This document shows, piece by piece, positions 1 through 13,200 of a stretch of 64,000 bases of DNA. The translations under genes were made by a program, and so were the position numbers. This DNA is from Amblyornis subalaris (lineage: Eukaryota; Chordata; Aves; Passeriformes; Ptilonorhynchidae): NCBI GenBank assembly GCA_018881555.1, contig JACAXG010000308.1, positions 237,804 through 301,803 on the forward strand. The letters run 5' to 3'. Numbering within the stretch: position 1 is the stretch's first letter; each line of letters opens with the position of its first letter. The notes beneath the pieces were generated by a model. The model searched no databases. It had not been told where the DNA came from and was given only the letters and a program-made list of their open reading frames with translations.

Positions 1-1565
1 AAGTAGTCATGTACTGCCTCTGTTCTGATAACAGTTTCCCTCAAATGCTGATTCAGGTTCGCAAAGTCTTGAATGCAGCACTGCAGGCTACGAAATCACT
101 TTGTCTTCTAACAAATTATTCAGAAACTTTGTGTGAGGTGGAAGACAGCCAAGTCTCTACTCCGGGCTGCAAATAAGCCAGACAGGAACAGCAATCACGT
201 GAGCCTCTTGTGTATTAGAGCTGCCAGGAAATAAAACCCTTTCCTTGGCATTGGGGTCTGTCTCCTCTCCTCCTCTCCCTCCTCCTGGTCAGGATTCAGG
301 AAGGGCTCAGCATAGGCAGCAGTCTCCAGTCTCTCATCTCTCCTGTGCTGCAGTTTTCCCATGCTCTCGTTCCTTCAGCTAAATCAGCCTTTCAAACATA
401 TGCTTCTCACAGAGGTCGTATCCACTCCTTGGACTGCTGCTGCCAGGGCTCACGTTGCTGCGGGGAGTACCGTGCCCACCAGGAATGTTGTGTTTGCCAG
501 CGATTGCTGCCTTTGTGCTGCAGGATTGCTGGAGAAGGCAGTGGAGCCGTGTGCTGGCTGTGCAGCCAGAGCCTCCTGAACCGGAGATTGCTCCAGTCCA
601 GCCCGTGGCACCAGCCCGAGCAGCCCTGGCAGCTCCCAGCCAGCTTCTCACTGGTTTGGAAACTGCTGGACCAGCCAACTGGCTGCTGTAGTCAAGGATT
701 TTTTGTTTGGTTTCCCCCCACACCTCTCCTGTCCTCAGACTGTTAAGCCAAGTACAAAACTACTCAGATTAGTTCATTTGCAGCAGAATCTTGTTCACTG
801 GCTGAGGTTTACTCCTGGCAGAAGCTTCTTCAGTTTTGATCCAGTTAGCCAAGCTCAAGGCAAGATATTTAAGACATTCCTGAGGGTTTTAGGATATTTC
901 ATCCTGCATTTATGGAGACTGCACCAATACATTTAACGACTTGGGGTAAGATTGCCACCATCCTGACCCAGCAGTCGAGTGTGGAAATGAGTCTGGCTCT
1001 TGTCTCCAAACCTGCATGCCACTGAGTGTTACAATGGGGCCACAGCAGTTGAGATTTTCTGTGTTTCGGTGTCACTGGTTACCTGATCAATTCAGAGTAA
1101 TTCCACTTGGCCAGTGAGCTGAAAGACACCTGGGATGCCCTCACCAAGAGACCAGCAGGACCTGGGACTCTGGATTANGAACATGGGAGCAGACCCAGAA
1201 AAGTGATTGAGGTCATTGACAACTGAGACCAACCCACAGGGGCGTTTTTGTACCAAAACAAAACTTCGCAGAGCAGTTAAAGTTCCAGATCCACACCTAG
1301 GCACTAAAATATGTGAGTAGATTTTTTTTTTTCCGAGTGCTGACAACCTTTTCTTACTCCTTGCATGAGCAACAGTTGCACAACGTCTCTAAACTTAGGT
1401 CAGCTCTGCGGGTTTTGGAATACTAACGGGAACAATAACTGTTGGCTTTTAAATTTTTTTTTAACCTTGACTTATGTTTTTTTAATTTGTTTTTTTTCTA
1501 TAACTGGTGGGATTTGAATAGCATTGTCTCTAGCTTCCTCGATGTCCTTTAGTATTGCAATTCAG
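1..1565. other. Unique sequence without a recognised gene
   Basis: No recognised exon, repeat or RNA gene. The stretch at about 345-720 is richer in GC and open in several frames on both strands, but the predicted peptides are Cys-, Pro- or Ala-rich, mutually overlapping and unlike any family I know, so I treat them as chance ORFs. T-rich runs at about 1450-1500 precede the candidate exon described next. Confidence 0.6.
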
Positions 1566-1771
1566 CCAGAGGACTCATTCAAAGAGGAGGAAAGTGNGAA
1601 TGGCTCTACTGTTCCATTTATTGATCACCGTTACAGAGAACTGGAAACTGGGAATGGGTACCAGCAATACAGTGAGAAAGTCAAAATGCTAACAGAAACA
1701 ACTAGCTATTATTAGCTATTACCAAGTAATTGTCATTCAATTCAGCACTTGCACAGTGAATACAAAATAAA
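1566..1771 (+). other. Candidate small terminal exon (speculative)
   Basis: What is seen: a T-rich stretch (about 1450-1500) and several AG dinucleotides, the last ending at 1565 (TTGCAATTCAG), are followed by an open frame from codon CCA at 1566 to a TAG stop at 1713-1715. A consensus AATAAA lies at 1766-1771, about 50 bases past the stop. The roughly 49 encoded residues are mostly polar and charged (starting PEDSFKEEES, later IDHRYRELETGNGYQQYSEK), which looks more protein-like than nearby chance ORFs. One codon contains an N. I do not recognise the protein and see no partner exon in the window. It could equally be random: acceptor, stop and AATAAA all occur often by chance in AT-rich DNA. 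Confidence 0.22.
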
Positions 1772-3930
1772 TTAATCCTTGACATCTCATCAGTATTGCT
1801 GCATAGACAATTTGTCAGATTATTAAAAATACTGCTACCTGCAAGCTGGCATTGGGGTATCCCCAGAGAGANGGTTAATGCTTAATCAAACTGTGTCGCA
1901 TTAGAGAAGGTCTCTATTAATCAGGAATGAAATGGTTTATAAAATTGATTAGTTGTTTTTAACCCTGTAAAATTGTTTATTTTGTGGCAATATTAGTGTA
2001 CTGTTGTTCTTACACTAATTTATTGCAGTTCTGCCATGGTGCNGTAAAATTGAACAGGATTAGCAATGCTGTGTTGGGAATTAGTAAATCCTTTATTGTA
2101 CCTCATTTCCATTGCTTCAGAACGCAAGACACGTCCAGTGTGCTAATTCCAGTAATTTCTACGTTCTGTAAGGCAGGGAGTGGGATCCAAAGGAATCTCC
2201 CTGTGCGGATGCTTTGAGTTGCATTTCCTTTCCCAGAAAGCTCTAAGGTTAAGAGACAATTCCATACAAAACCAACCTCCAACCCTCAAATCCACCAGTG
2301 TTCCTTCAATCTTTCATCTCAGTGTAAGGCTAAATGAAAATCTTTCAAAATTTAAAACTTTGTCTGTAGCCTCCTCCCTCATCTGGGCACACCNAGATGT
2401 CTCTGGAAGACAGCAAAGGTGGAAGGTGGCTACACAAGTGGGAGAAAAGTGATGTTTTTGAAGTGCTCTCAGAGTGTCTGGCACATTATGAGGAGAATTG
2501 TGCCTAATGATCTTCCTGAGGCCGGGACAGGGCTTTGGAGCTTGAGACCGGCAAGCACAGCTGGGACTCAGCAATCCCGGAGCATCCCGTGAAACAAATA
2601 TCTTTGNGCATATGGTGGTCAGCTTTGTTCTGCTCTCACAAATGAACCCGAGGGACTTCTGTAATATCAAGAAGTGTANGTGAAAACAGAATTAAGTCAT
2701 AACTGCATAGATCATGTTCAGTTCCCAGTGGGAATGACACTGAGNGCTGGGCAGAGTTAGTGAAAAAAGATGAGCCACCACGGGGCTCCTGGGGCCAGAG
2801 AGCTGTAGCCCATGAGAAAGCTGCAGAAACTGGCAGGGTGGGAAGATAATAATGAAGCAAGGAGTGATGGAGGGGAAAAGCTAATCTTACAAGGTTGTTT
2901 GGGAAAGCACAAAGCAGAAGCTGTTGCTGTCCCTCATGTTGGGGANATAACAGTTGAATGTCTCTGTGGTTTGGTGTTTGCAAACTTGGGTGTTGCGGTT
3001 CAGAACTTAGAAAAAATTAAGGCTTAAGTCTCATATGAGAGNGTGGTATTTCATGGCTTCATTCCCNTAACGAGGAAACAAGCTCCTGACGCCTCATTGT
3101 GCCTNGCTGTGTGGTGCTGTCATGATGAAAGACAAGATCTACACCACGAGCAATCCAAGGAAAGTTAATCTGCGGAATGAAGTGCGTGTGTACAAAGAGG
3201 AGTGTGTCTGAGCAGGGCTACGCGTGTATAAAATATCATCTGTGTGTCTGTACAAATCTGATTTCACCATTTTNTGGAGATTTTCTCTCATTTGGAATTT
3301 GATTTGATTTTCCTTTGTGGGAAAGATCCAAGCTGTACCCCTGTGTGGTTCACAGCAATGTCTCTCAGCTTCTCTAAACGATGCACATTGTCAAGCTTGG
3401 TAAAGTTTCTTGGAAATCTTTGAACTTAGCTGTGCCTTGTAATCACCTTTGGATGTTTGTTGTTTCCTAGCTACCTCTCTGCAATAAAATGCCCCAGTTC
3501 GTGCAGTTGCCAGCACATGGCTCCCCTCCCTTTGTTTTCTTTATCAGAGAGAAATGCAGTTGGGTTTTTTCTGGATACAGGGTGATCCATGTGTTCACAC
3601 AGTTNGAGCAGAAATTTGCTTTTCACTAAAATCTAGCTGTTCTTTACAAGACTAGTTATTCCTTCCTTAGATTCCCAGTAAACAGCAAATCTTTAGTCAG
3701 CTACCAACAAAAAGTGTTGAGGTGAGCACTGCCCAGGAGTGCCTGGGAAGCACGGCACTGAACGTGTGCAGGAGTCCAGATATGCTCAGCTTAAAATTCC
3801 TCGTTGGCACTTCTTAGGAAAACTGAAGAAAAGCAGGAAAAAAGTTTTCATGAGATTTATTTCCTAAGTAGCTCTGCGGCTATTTCTGTACTTCCAGAAG
3901 CAGATGGAATTTGGCTCAGCAGCAAGATTA
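1772..3930. other. Unique sequence without a recognised gene
   Basis: Nothing is recognised. Short ORFs on both strands are interrupted and several contain N codons. No CR1, LTR or SINE signature is visible before the SINE at 3931. Confidence 0.6.
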
Positions 3931-4070
3931 GGTCTGGGATGAGCTCAGTTGGTCGGAGCAGGGTGCTGATAACACCAAGGTTTGATCCCTGTATGGGCCA
4001 TTCATTGGAGAGTTGGACTCGATGATCCATGTGGGTCCCTTCCAACTCAGAAGATCCTGTGATTCTGAGA
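3931..4070 (+). mobile_element. tRNA-Ile-derived SINE with CR1-like tail (TguSINE1-like)
   Basis: A tRNA-like head (3931-4000) is joined to a CR1-type 3' tail (4001-4070). The head has an A box, TGAGCTCAGTTGG at about 3939-3951, and a B box, GGTTTGATCCC at 3979-3989. Around the anticodon position it reads GCTGATAACACC, as in tRNA-Ile, and it ends in GGGCCA. The tail carries the usual CR1 3' end words (GGACTCGATGATCC, GGGTCCCTTCCAACTC, CTGTGATTCTGA). Such SINEs are transcribed by RNA polymerase III from the internal boxes and mobilised by CR1 reverse transcriptase acting on the shared tail. The head has lost part of the T arm and its acceptor stem pairs poorly, so it is not a working tRNA gene. 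The design matches the passerine SINE TguSINE1, which I recall as tRNA-Ile plus a CR1 tail; I could not check this by search. Confidence 0.85.
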
Positions 4071-5410
4071 CTGGCTGGGATAGCTTCCTTTAATGCTTCT
4101 GCATCTTGTAGGGCAGACGGGGAGGTTGCTGCCAGTGCATTCTCAACACAGAGCTGAAAAGGGGTTTTAACACTTTTTTTTTTTGCCTTGTGCTTTTTCC
4201 GGCGAGATGGCTGTTCCACGCTGCTTGGAAGTGGCAGGATGGAATTTCAGAATTACTGTGAAAGCATGCATAGGTGGTAGTCCAGGATCCCAAGGGAACT
4301 GGAGCTGGGATTGTTGCTGGGTGAAGAGCTCTGAGCAGCCAGGATTTTTGGTTCTTGTTTTTCCAGGTTTCTTTACTCTTGCTGGAGGTGGCCTGCCTTG
4401 TTTCCATGAATATGAGGTCCAGATGTGTATACACTGCTCNGTTTCCTTCTGTGACCTACAAAGTCAGCATGTTCTTAGCTGTGTGGTGGCACTGGATATT
4501 AAGGTTCTTGCCTTGCCGCAACTGTCACAGCATAAAAAACACCTTAGTAAAGAAAAGAGGATTTACAATAAGAAAAAAAATAACCAGGAGAAACAAAATC
4601 ATTACTGCAAATAATCCAGGAAACCCAAGTGGTAAGAAAATCTAGACTGAACTTCACCATCAAACTCCTTAGGAAGAGTGTTTAGCAGAATCTGTCTGAT
4701 GCTGAGTGAGCCACATGGAATNTTTTATAAGATAAAGATTTCAGCACATAATCAGAATTTCAGCACGGATAAAATTTTTGTAAGCATGTATTTTTAGCAG
4801 ATCTGGGCCTCGTGTGAAAGCATGTAGATTAAATGATAGTTTTAATGTAATTTGGAATGAGCTTGTTTTGGNGCAAGGAATGGCTTAAAAGGGCTTCCAT
4901 AAATCTTTCCAAAAAAAGTAAGAATCCAAAANCTACGTATTGCTACTCTGAGGTTCCTTCTTTTTGAGAAATGCGTCTCAGAACGTCGTCAGTCATGTAT
5001 ATTTTTGCCAGGGCACTCAAAGCCCATTTGTACTTTAGAAGTCCCATTCCCTGTCCCCTCGGCTTGTGTTGGTTTTTTCCTGCTGTTGAACAAAGGGGTG
5101 TCAGACACTGAGAGAGAAAAAATTAGGGAAACGCAGAGAAAACTCCCATTTGATATGCTGAATGTAATGTGAAATAAACTCTCCTGCCTTTGCTGGGAAC
5201 TCAGGGATTTGGAAGAAATGTGGTTTTGGGCTTCAGTGTGGGTAACAAACGTGTTCTGATTATCAGCCCAGGGCTTTGTTGTTGTGTATTTTGGCAATGG
5301 CTGCTGTTGGTTCAGGTGAACTAATAAACCATTTCCTACCTAATGTTGCAAGCANTGGAATAAGTTTGATACAAGCTCCAGTATCTGTATTGATTGTATT
5401 GTATCTGGTT
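4071..5410. other. Unique sequence without a recognised gene
   Basis: AT-rich sequence with no recognised exon or repeat. Reading frames here are short and several contain N codons. Confidence 0.55.
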
Positions 5411-5597
5411 GAGCACTGGAACAGGCTCCCCAGGCAATGGGCACGGCCCCAANGCTGCCAGAGNTCCAGCAGCATTTGGACAATGCTCTCAGNNACAGGG
5501 TGGGATTGTTGGGGTGTCTGTGCAGGGCCAGGAGTTGGACTCAGTGGTCCTGATGGGTCCCTTCCAGCTCAGGATATTCTGTGATTCTATGATTCTG
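5411..5597 (+). mobile_element. CR1 LINE 3' end fragment
   Basis: A 5'-truncated CR1 retrotransposon in plus orientation. It begins GAGCACTGGAACAGGCTCCC, which lies just before the 3' untranslated region, and runs through GGAGTTGGACTCAGTGGTCC and GGGTCCCTTCCAGCTC. It ends in the short CR1 terminal repeat ATTCTATGATTCTG at 5584-5597. CR1 elements are nearly always cut at the 5' end because reverse transcription starts at the 3' end, so a fragment of about 190 bp is normal. It contains four N bases, including a double N, so its divergence cannot be judged closely. Confidence 0.9.
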
Positions 5598-6772
5598 TTT
5601 CCATCTTGCACTGNCAAGTAAGTAAAGGGACTGACTGCTCCTGAGGTAAACCTGAATGTGATTGTGAAGTATGGAAATTCNTCCAAGACAAGCCAGCTCT
5701 TTCTCCACATGACAGCCTTTTTGGGTGACTATCCCAAGTTTGTACTGGGGTGAATGCAGGGATGTTGTATCCACATGTATGCACGACAGGAGTGTCACAT
5801 CAGTCTTCCCTAAAGTTAACCTGGAGGTGCCAGAATAAGAAAGGATTTGCAGGGTGCAGGGGTGGCCGTGTGCCCCACTCGTGTGTGGGAGCTGTCCCTG
5901 AGGCAGCACCCACCAGCCAGGAGTGTGCTGTGAGCACAAGGGTGCCCTGGTCACATCTGGCAGGTCACGTTGCTGTGCTTGCCTTGTCAAATCCAACACT
6001 GTGTGGAGCAGAAGCATGGGAGCCACAGCTTCCCTGTGGGAANGGGTGAAAGGCAAGAGTAGGTCTCTGGGCAGCTCCAGTGCACCAGCACTGCAAAGGC
6101 TCANCTCTGGAAGTAATNNCTTTTCAGAATCTTCCTAAACATTTTATCAGACTCAGGACACAACCAGAGCCCTGGATAAATGTCAGAGCTCTCAGGCTCA
6201 CTCTCTCCTTTAGTGCTTTCAGAAAGGTGCTGTGCCAAGTGGACAGCATGGACTTGGAGGAGCCTGAAATGGAAGAAAGTGTAGCATGAGAAAGGCTGAA
6301 ACAGGACAATAGGTTTGGGAATACCATCCCTCTGTACCAGTTCCCCACTGCTCAGATTTTCTGCTTTCCCACTTGGCTCCCAGACTTGCATGTGCATCCC
6401 TAAGAGAAGTGTCCTTCTCTGTCCCTCTCCCTGACTGACATTCCCCTGTCTCCAGTGATCAACATCTGCATCAGGAGAGAGGAGAGCAGAGCACGTGCCT
6501 GCCCTGCTGCAGGAGGGAACGTTGGTAGCACTTGTGTTCAGATTCTGGTTGCAGAGACAAAATTCCAGTGAAGTGAGTGCACCATAAAAAGACTGAAGGG
6601 ACCATGTAATTGATAGTGTTAAAAGCCTTATAACTGTTTGGTTAAGAGTGTATCTGCACCCCCACAACACAAACCTTCTTACCCTCACTCATGCTTGGGA
6701 AGGGATGCTGTGGACTACATCTTGCAAGAGATCCCNTCCTTTTTTTTTCCCCCATCTGGCCTTGCACAGCTT
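5598..6772. other. Unique sequence without a recognised gene
   Basis: No exon or repeat is recognised. A minus-strand frame at about 6101-6688 is long (195 codons) but contains N codons and resembles no family I know, so I do not call it a gene. Confidence 0.55.
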
Positions 6773-7272
6773 TATCACAGAATCCCAGACTGGTTTGGGT
6801 TGGAAGGCACATTAAAGCTCGTCTTGTCCCATCCCCTGCCGTGGGCAGGGACACCTTCCACTATCCCAGGCTGCTCCAAGCCCCATCCACCCTGCCCTTG
6901 GACACTTCCAGGGATGGGGCAGCCACAGCTTCTCTGGGCAACCTGTGCCAGGGCCTCCCCACCCTCNCAGGGAACAATTCCTTCCCAATATCCCATCTGA
7001 CCCTGCCCTCTGGCAGTGGGAAGCCATTCCCTGTGTCCTGTCCCTCCATGCCTTGTCCCAAGTCCCTCTCCAGCTCTCCTGGAGCCCCTTTAGGCACTGG
7101 CAGGGGCTCTGAGGTCTCCCTGGAGCCTTCTCTTCTCCAGGTGAACACCCCCCAGCTCTCCCAGCCTGGCTCCAGAGCCAAGAGGTCCAGCCCTTGGAGC
7201 ATCTCCATGGCTTCCTCTGGACCTGCTCCAACAGCTCCATGTCCGTCCTGTGCTGGGACCCCAGAGCTGGAT
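6773..7272 (-). mobile_element. CR1 LINE fragment, minus orientation
   Basis: About 500 bp of CR1 on the minus strand. Read on the plus strand it opens with the reverse complement of the CR1 3' end (ATCACAGAATCCCAGACTGG, TTGGAAGGCACATTAAAGCT). It then shows the typical blocks GGGACACCTTCCACTATCCC, GGGGCAGCCACAGCTTCTCT and CAGGTGAACACCCCCCAGCT, and stops near GACCCCAGAGCTGGATG. It covers the end of ORF2 and the 3' untranslated region and is cut at its 5' side. The many overlapping ORFs here, on both strands, are by-products of the GC-rich CR1 sequence and not genes. Confidence 0.95.
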
Positions 7273-10200
7273 GTATGTGCTCCCAAAATTCATCTCNTGT
7301 TTTGATTCAGAAATTCAGTTTAAAAGAACTGTTTTTAAAACTATTCCAAAGTTGTTCTGATTAATGGAAAGGGGACAATTGTAGGCAAAAAACCTCCAGG
7401 TATCCTTTTGTCTGCAGTTTCTCTTATTTCTCCCTTAATCCCAGTGCGAGTAAGTCACGTCAGCGAACAAAAGTGCTACCTTGAACATTTTTATAGAAAT
7501 CTTTAATTGTTCTGGGATGTAAACTGGGCTCCAACATTTTNTCAGCATTGACTGCAAATATACTTGCAGGCTTTCGTGATGTGAGGAATAGGTTGATCAA
7601 AACTGTCCCTTCTGTCTAAAATAGCAATTCATTTGAATTAAAAAGTTGCATAGAAGCACTTCTCACACTGATGTTTTATGTGGTCTGTTANTAGGGCATT
7701 TTGAGACTGAAAGTTTTTGCCTTCTTTAGCTGTGANGATTGTCAGAATCATTACCCTCAAATTATTTTACTATTTCATTTAATGAAAATCAGAATTGCTC
7801 TTTTTTTCCGAGATAAAGCAAACTTTCATCATTCAATTTCCTGCAGGACATAAATTTTGTCTTCCACCGTCTCTGCTCATTAGGCTTTAAATGAAAGAAC
7901 TTTTCAAGTTAGAGAACCTGGTATTTATCCTTCCCTAAACCTGGATCACGAGCAAGATGCCAGCTCCTGCTCCATGGTTAGAGATTGACTTTCATGGGAA
8001 TTTGATGAGTCTGTGTGTGAAACCCACTTTTCCCAGCTGTGAATCTGCTGGTTGAGCTAAAACCAGTCCTGAGCCACCTGTTGCTGGCTCTGGGGCTNGA
8101 GAGGCAGTGACCAGATAATAGTTCTGGTATTTCTGAATAAAACTCCTGAGAGCGGGGGACTGTTGCTTTTTACTCTCATGGAGTATGAGAATGTCTCATT
8201 TTCAACTGGGGCTCGTGCCAGTATAAGAAACTACATCAAGGTTCACGGTGGCCAAGGTGGAAATGAACTAAAATTACTGTTTAAGAAAGCAAAGCAAAAA
8301 TGCTACATTTGAAAAGAATTCATGATCCTCCCGCGGCTGAATTTCAACAAANGAAATACAGTTTTGTTCGAGCCAGCAAAGCACGGCAACACGACAGCAA
8401 CGTTTCAACATCTATTTTCCACTCTGATCTAAGTGAGAACTGCTGATTGCCGTGTTTGTTCCAGGCAGGGACGTGCCACGGTTGCCTTAAATTTTCTTGC
8501 AAACAATGAATCACTACTGATGGCACTGCTGGTCCTTCTGCAGCTATTATCATATATTTAGACAAGCTCATTACCAGCATTATGGATGTTAACACTCCGT
8601 AAGAGCTATCAGCCTACCCAGGGAACAAAGGGAAATAGGCAAGCGCACAGAAGTTATTGTTATGGAGGGGAGTTTTAAAAAGCGGTCATGCATAATGCAC
8701 TGTTTGCATGCAGGTCCTGAGCCAGTGGGATGGAGCCATGTGCTGAGGAGTGTGTTTGCCTATATGGAATCATTGCAGATAAGAAAAAAGTAACCTGTGA
8801 AAGGAAATGGTTCATTTCAGTCTCTTCTCTCCGATCTGTTCTCGCTATTGGATTCTATCCATGTCTTTAAATGTCCTTAAGTTCATCGCATTGTCTTAAT
8901 ATAGTTCTTAGTCAGCTGTCAGTGGGTGAGCAGCGCAGGGGAGAGGTTTGGCAGCAGCAGGGCTGCATCTGCTCTAAGGCTGCCACAGGGCTCGTGTGTG
9001 AGTAGGGCTGCAGCTGGAGACTCGATGGGAACCACCTTGGTAGGGAACATCCCTGTGGGCAGCAAGAGGCAGGCACCCAGCGTGATCTACACAAACCACG
9101 GCAGGTTTTGAGTTTTGTAAGAGACGTTCTTAGGAGACAACCAGCCCCAAACATCTCGATCGAGGGGGCTGAGAACATTTTTTCGGGTCCCTGCTTCAGT
9201 TTGGAGAGAAAATAAATTTAGGTGGGTTTCTCCTCCTGCTTTTGTAGCACCTCTCTTGCTCCCCGTCTGCTTTGCTATTAGTGCATAAACCAGATATCGT
9301 GGTTTGAGCAGCCAGCATGGCTGAGGGATTCAGCCTGTGGAGGGGTCTGGCAGCAGCTGGGAATGCCAGTGAGGTTTCCAGACTGGGGAAATCTGCAGGG
9401 AACATTCTGAAAATCTCCTATGACAGGGAACAAGTGTGAGTTTCAGGAAGCAAAATGGTCGGAATAAATATGCAGCTGTATAAACGCTGCTTTGAGGGCA
9501 ATTTCATACTGCTGTAATTTCAGGTTTGCCTGGAATTTTTCTGGAATGGTTTTCAGCACCAAAAGCACGGGGAAACACGTGGTTATCTCTTTCAATGGGA
9601 AGCCTCCACCCTTCGAAAGCAGGCTGAGCCTTCAGTAATTCGATTCCAAATAAGCATGTAATTATGGATTTCAATATTAAACTCTTTCACAAAAGCCCCC
9701 TTTTCCCCAGGAATGCTGCAGATCTGGGCTTTGACACCTGTGGCTCAGTGGCTGTGGGACAACCAGCATTTTCAGTTAATCCCAGAGTTTTCAGCAGGAC
9801 CAGCTTCTTAAACTATTCCTGTCCAGCCAGGATAAGTTTATCTGAGAAACTTGAGTGATAGCTCAAGTACTGCAGGAAGGATTTGCTTACTTTAATGCAG
9901 GCATTTGAAAACAGTAACAAAATCTTCAATGAAGATGTTTGTTTCCTGAGTCAGAAGCAGGAGCACAAGCCACACCCCTCAGGATAAATTGCTTTTAAAT
10001 GTGTGTGTATTCAATTGTATGTCAAGTGTTTCATAAGGGAATATTGCATTTTGGCAGAGCAGGAAAAAATGTGGGGAAAATCCTTAAACTTCCTAAGTTG
10101 TTGCATTTTGATGCAGTCATGCAGAATTTAGTACCTCGAGCAGATTGGCTTCTTCCTTTATGCTGCATTTCTATTTTAATGATGCTAATGAAAGCTTGCC

Positions 10201-13200
10201 ATGCTTTTATTTTGGTTTTATCCTTTAAAAAGATTTTCAGCTGGTATAAAGTGGTGCATGGCGATTCACACCACTGGAACAATTTGCCCACNGTGTGTTG
10301 GTGGAGGTAGTGGTTGCTCTTCCCAATCTGAACGCTGTTTTTGAAAAAAGAGCTTGGTAAAAAAAAAGGCAAAGTAAGGCTGAAAGGAGATAAGGACCAT
10401 CAAGACCCAGTTAAAGAGAAACCAGAAGGATGACCACTGTGCCAAGCTCTCTAATCCATCGGTACTGACTTTTCCTCCAAGCACATCCCAGCAGAAGCTC
10501 CCACATAACTTCCTCTGGCATCTGGAGGCCGTGGTGCTGGGCAGGGCTCAGCTCCAGTGTGAAAGAAGCTACAGTAAATAAATTCCAAATTTATTCTGTT
10601 ACACAGAAAAAACCCTAACCGAGCTAGAGGGGAGTGAGTAACCATGCACTTGCTTCACGGGCACCAAAACAGCCTCCCTGAAACCTGTTCTTTCCTCCCT
10701 CACTCTCACCCTCAAGAACAGGCAACACGCTTTCAGTGTTGCACTGTAAGCAATTGACCTTTTCCCCCAGAAATTATGGGTGTAAAGCAACTGAAGGTGG
10801 CATTAAGACCACCTGGAAGTTGTGCTGAGGTTTATGTATCGTTCTGAGTTAGTCTAAACCTTGATTAATTTGATAGCACTAGATAAAAAAATCTAACTAT
10901 AGTAAGTTTACTGTGACTTCATTTAGAGATGTTACGGGATTGAAAGAATGAATTGATAGAATATATGCTAGGGTCAAAAAAACCCATTTCTCTCAGTTAT
11001 TCTGGGCTTTCCCTCAAAGCTTGTGCTGCACCATCTGTGTTTAGATGGGGAGGTGATGGTGCTCCTTGCTCCTCCCTGCACTCTCCTCTGCTGGGTAGCT
11101 GAGATCAGTGAGCCTTTGTGAGCACTGAGGTGGATGGAGCTGCACCTATTGCAGCCTGGCTCCATGGGGACAAAGCACGGGAACAGGGAGTGTGTTTAAA
11201 CTGTGAGAGACAGCCCAGCAATTCAGGACTTGGAGTCTTTGCAGGAGACAACCGNGGCTTCTTTTCGGTCACTTCCCTCTAAGCGTGAAAAAAAAATTAT
11301 TCTACTCCCAATGTTTTCCTCTTTGGAACAAGGAAATTGTCGTTTACTGTATAAATTCAAAGGGAATTTCTCCACTGACTGCAGTGTTCACAGCCTAACT
11401 GCTGGAAAAATGTGAAGGAGCAGCTCAGCTGTGGATGGGGCAGGGGGCTCCTGTGGAAGTGGGATTGAGGAATTTTTAGTAGATGGAGCCAGCAGCCCCC
11501 GGCAGTTCCTGAGCAGGGAGGGGCAGTCTCAGCACTGAAGCACACCAGGGGCTGGCTGCCCTGTACAGGTACTGAGCAGTTAGAGTGGAGGTTTTTACTG
11601 ACAGAAACCAGGGAATTTTCGTTGTTTTCATCTTTTGCTTTCACTGAGGGACATTCACAATATTTAACGTATTTCTAGGAGATCTACTATTGAAGTTCAT
11701 GTCTTTGTGCTTCTTGTTATTGTCCATAGAGCTCTAAATGGGAGTTTNATGAAGGCATCTGCAGTGGGATGGAGGTGCTAGAAGGGAAAATGGGTGTAAG
11801 GAGAGAAAGGAGAATACAGCTGAGGGGTTAGGTGATTTCTTGGAGCCAGGAGTAGGTTTTGGAAGGGGGGTGGGAGCCTCAGGCCACCCAGCACACAGGC
11901 TGGTGTCCTAACACTAAGACACAAGACAAGACATGGTGCAAAACTGGGTACAAGAGAGGACAGCAGGAGGGAAGGATTGAGGCAGTGAGTGATGGAAGCA
12001 CCAGGATGGGATGTTCTCAGGGGCCTTCCAAAACTCATGTTGTCATCATGCTAAATAATGGTGTGTTTTTGTGCAGTGATAAATACTGCTCTGCTGAATG
12101 CTCTGCTCACTCCACTGATTTATTTGTTACAAGTCATATCAGTGACCCATCTCTCATAATTAAGTTGATGTGTTCTTCAGTGCCCTTGGCAAGTGTTACT
12201 CGAAATAATGCAGCCTAAAATAGCACGTCTCAATCTCCAGGGCTGAAGTTTGACTGCTAATGCTCTCCCAGTGATCTCCTCAAGTCTTTTCCAGACGGAA
12301 TGGTGGCTGGAGGTAAAATGCTGTGGGAAGAAAAGGCAGCGTGTTGGTTGGGAATAGCTCTGCATTTCTGTAGTTAGGGCCCCAGGGCATAGCTATGGTT
12401 TTGTTTCTTCTCTTTCCGCCCAAAAATTGCAGCAGATTGTTGGAGATAAAATAATGACAAGGTAGTAAAATCCCAGTGAAGTAATTGGTGAGGGATAGCT
12501 GGTCGTTAACAAATAATGTTGTAGCAGAGAGCTACAAACATCCCCATGTTCAGCAGGGAGAAATAAAAAGAACACAAAAAGTAAAAGGGATCATTAATTG
12601 AGCGAGGGGAAACAAAAATGTTCACGAACACTGCAGGCGAGCAAAGAANAGAAAAGTTAAGGGAAGGAAAATAATTACATGAGAAATCTACAGAAAAGGT
12701 TTGGGATTGTGTCAGATCAGTCCCAGATCTGTTCACGTTTCCTGAAGGAAGTTCATTCCCATACTGAGAGAAACATGGATACACAGCTGTTCCTCGAGCC
12801 CCTCTGAAGAGAAAAGATGTGCTTTTCNCTAAGCTGCTGCTCTAGTGCCCAAAGGAGCTGAACTCAGTTTCTGACCTCTTAAAATTTNGCGGGTCACCTC
12901 GAGCCATGGCTGGAATCCCTCTTGCCTGAGGGTTTAACGACACATCCCTGTGCAGAAGGAGCCNTGAGCGGATCGATGGGGAGCGCTGCCCGGAATTTTG
13001 TAGGGGTTTGTGTGGGTGGCAGGAGCAGGGCCGTGAGCCGTGGCCCCGCCGGTGACACTCCTGGATCAGGAAAGCTGGGACATTGCTGCTCTTGGCCATC
13101 TGCCCCTGCCAGACCTATTAATTACAGAGCGATCAGCCAAGCTGCTAATTAGGGTCTGCTTGGTTGGGTCTGTTGGGCTGGTGACAGCGAAGGCAGCAGA

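Noticed and set aside
345..746. Possible coding region at the left edge
   Set aside because: Three frames on the plus strand and one on the minus strand are open at once. The peptides are Cys/Pro/Ala-rich with no known motif and no splice context.
3931..4000. tRNA-Ile gene
   Set aside because: The T arm is shortened, the acceptor stem pairs badly and a CR1 tail follows. It is the head of a SINE.
6812..7305. Overlapping ORFs of 140-204 codons on both strands
   Set aside because: They overlie a CR1 fragment. Similar frames appear in any GC-rich CR1 3' region.
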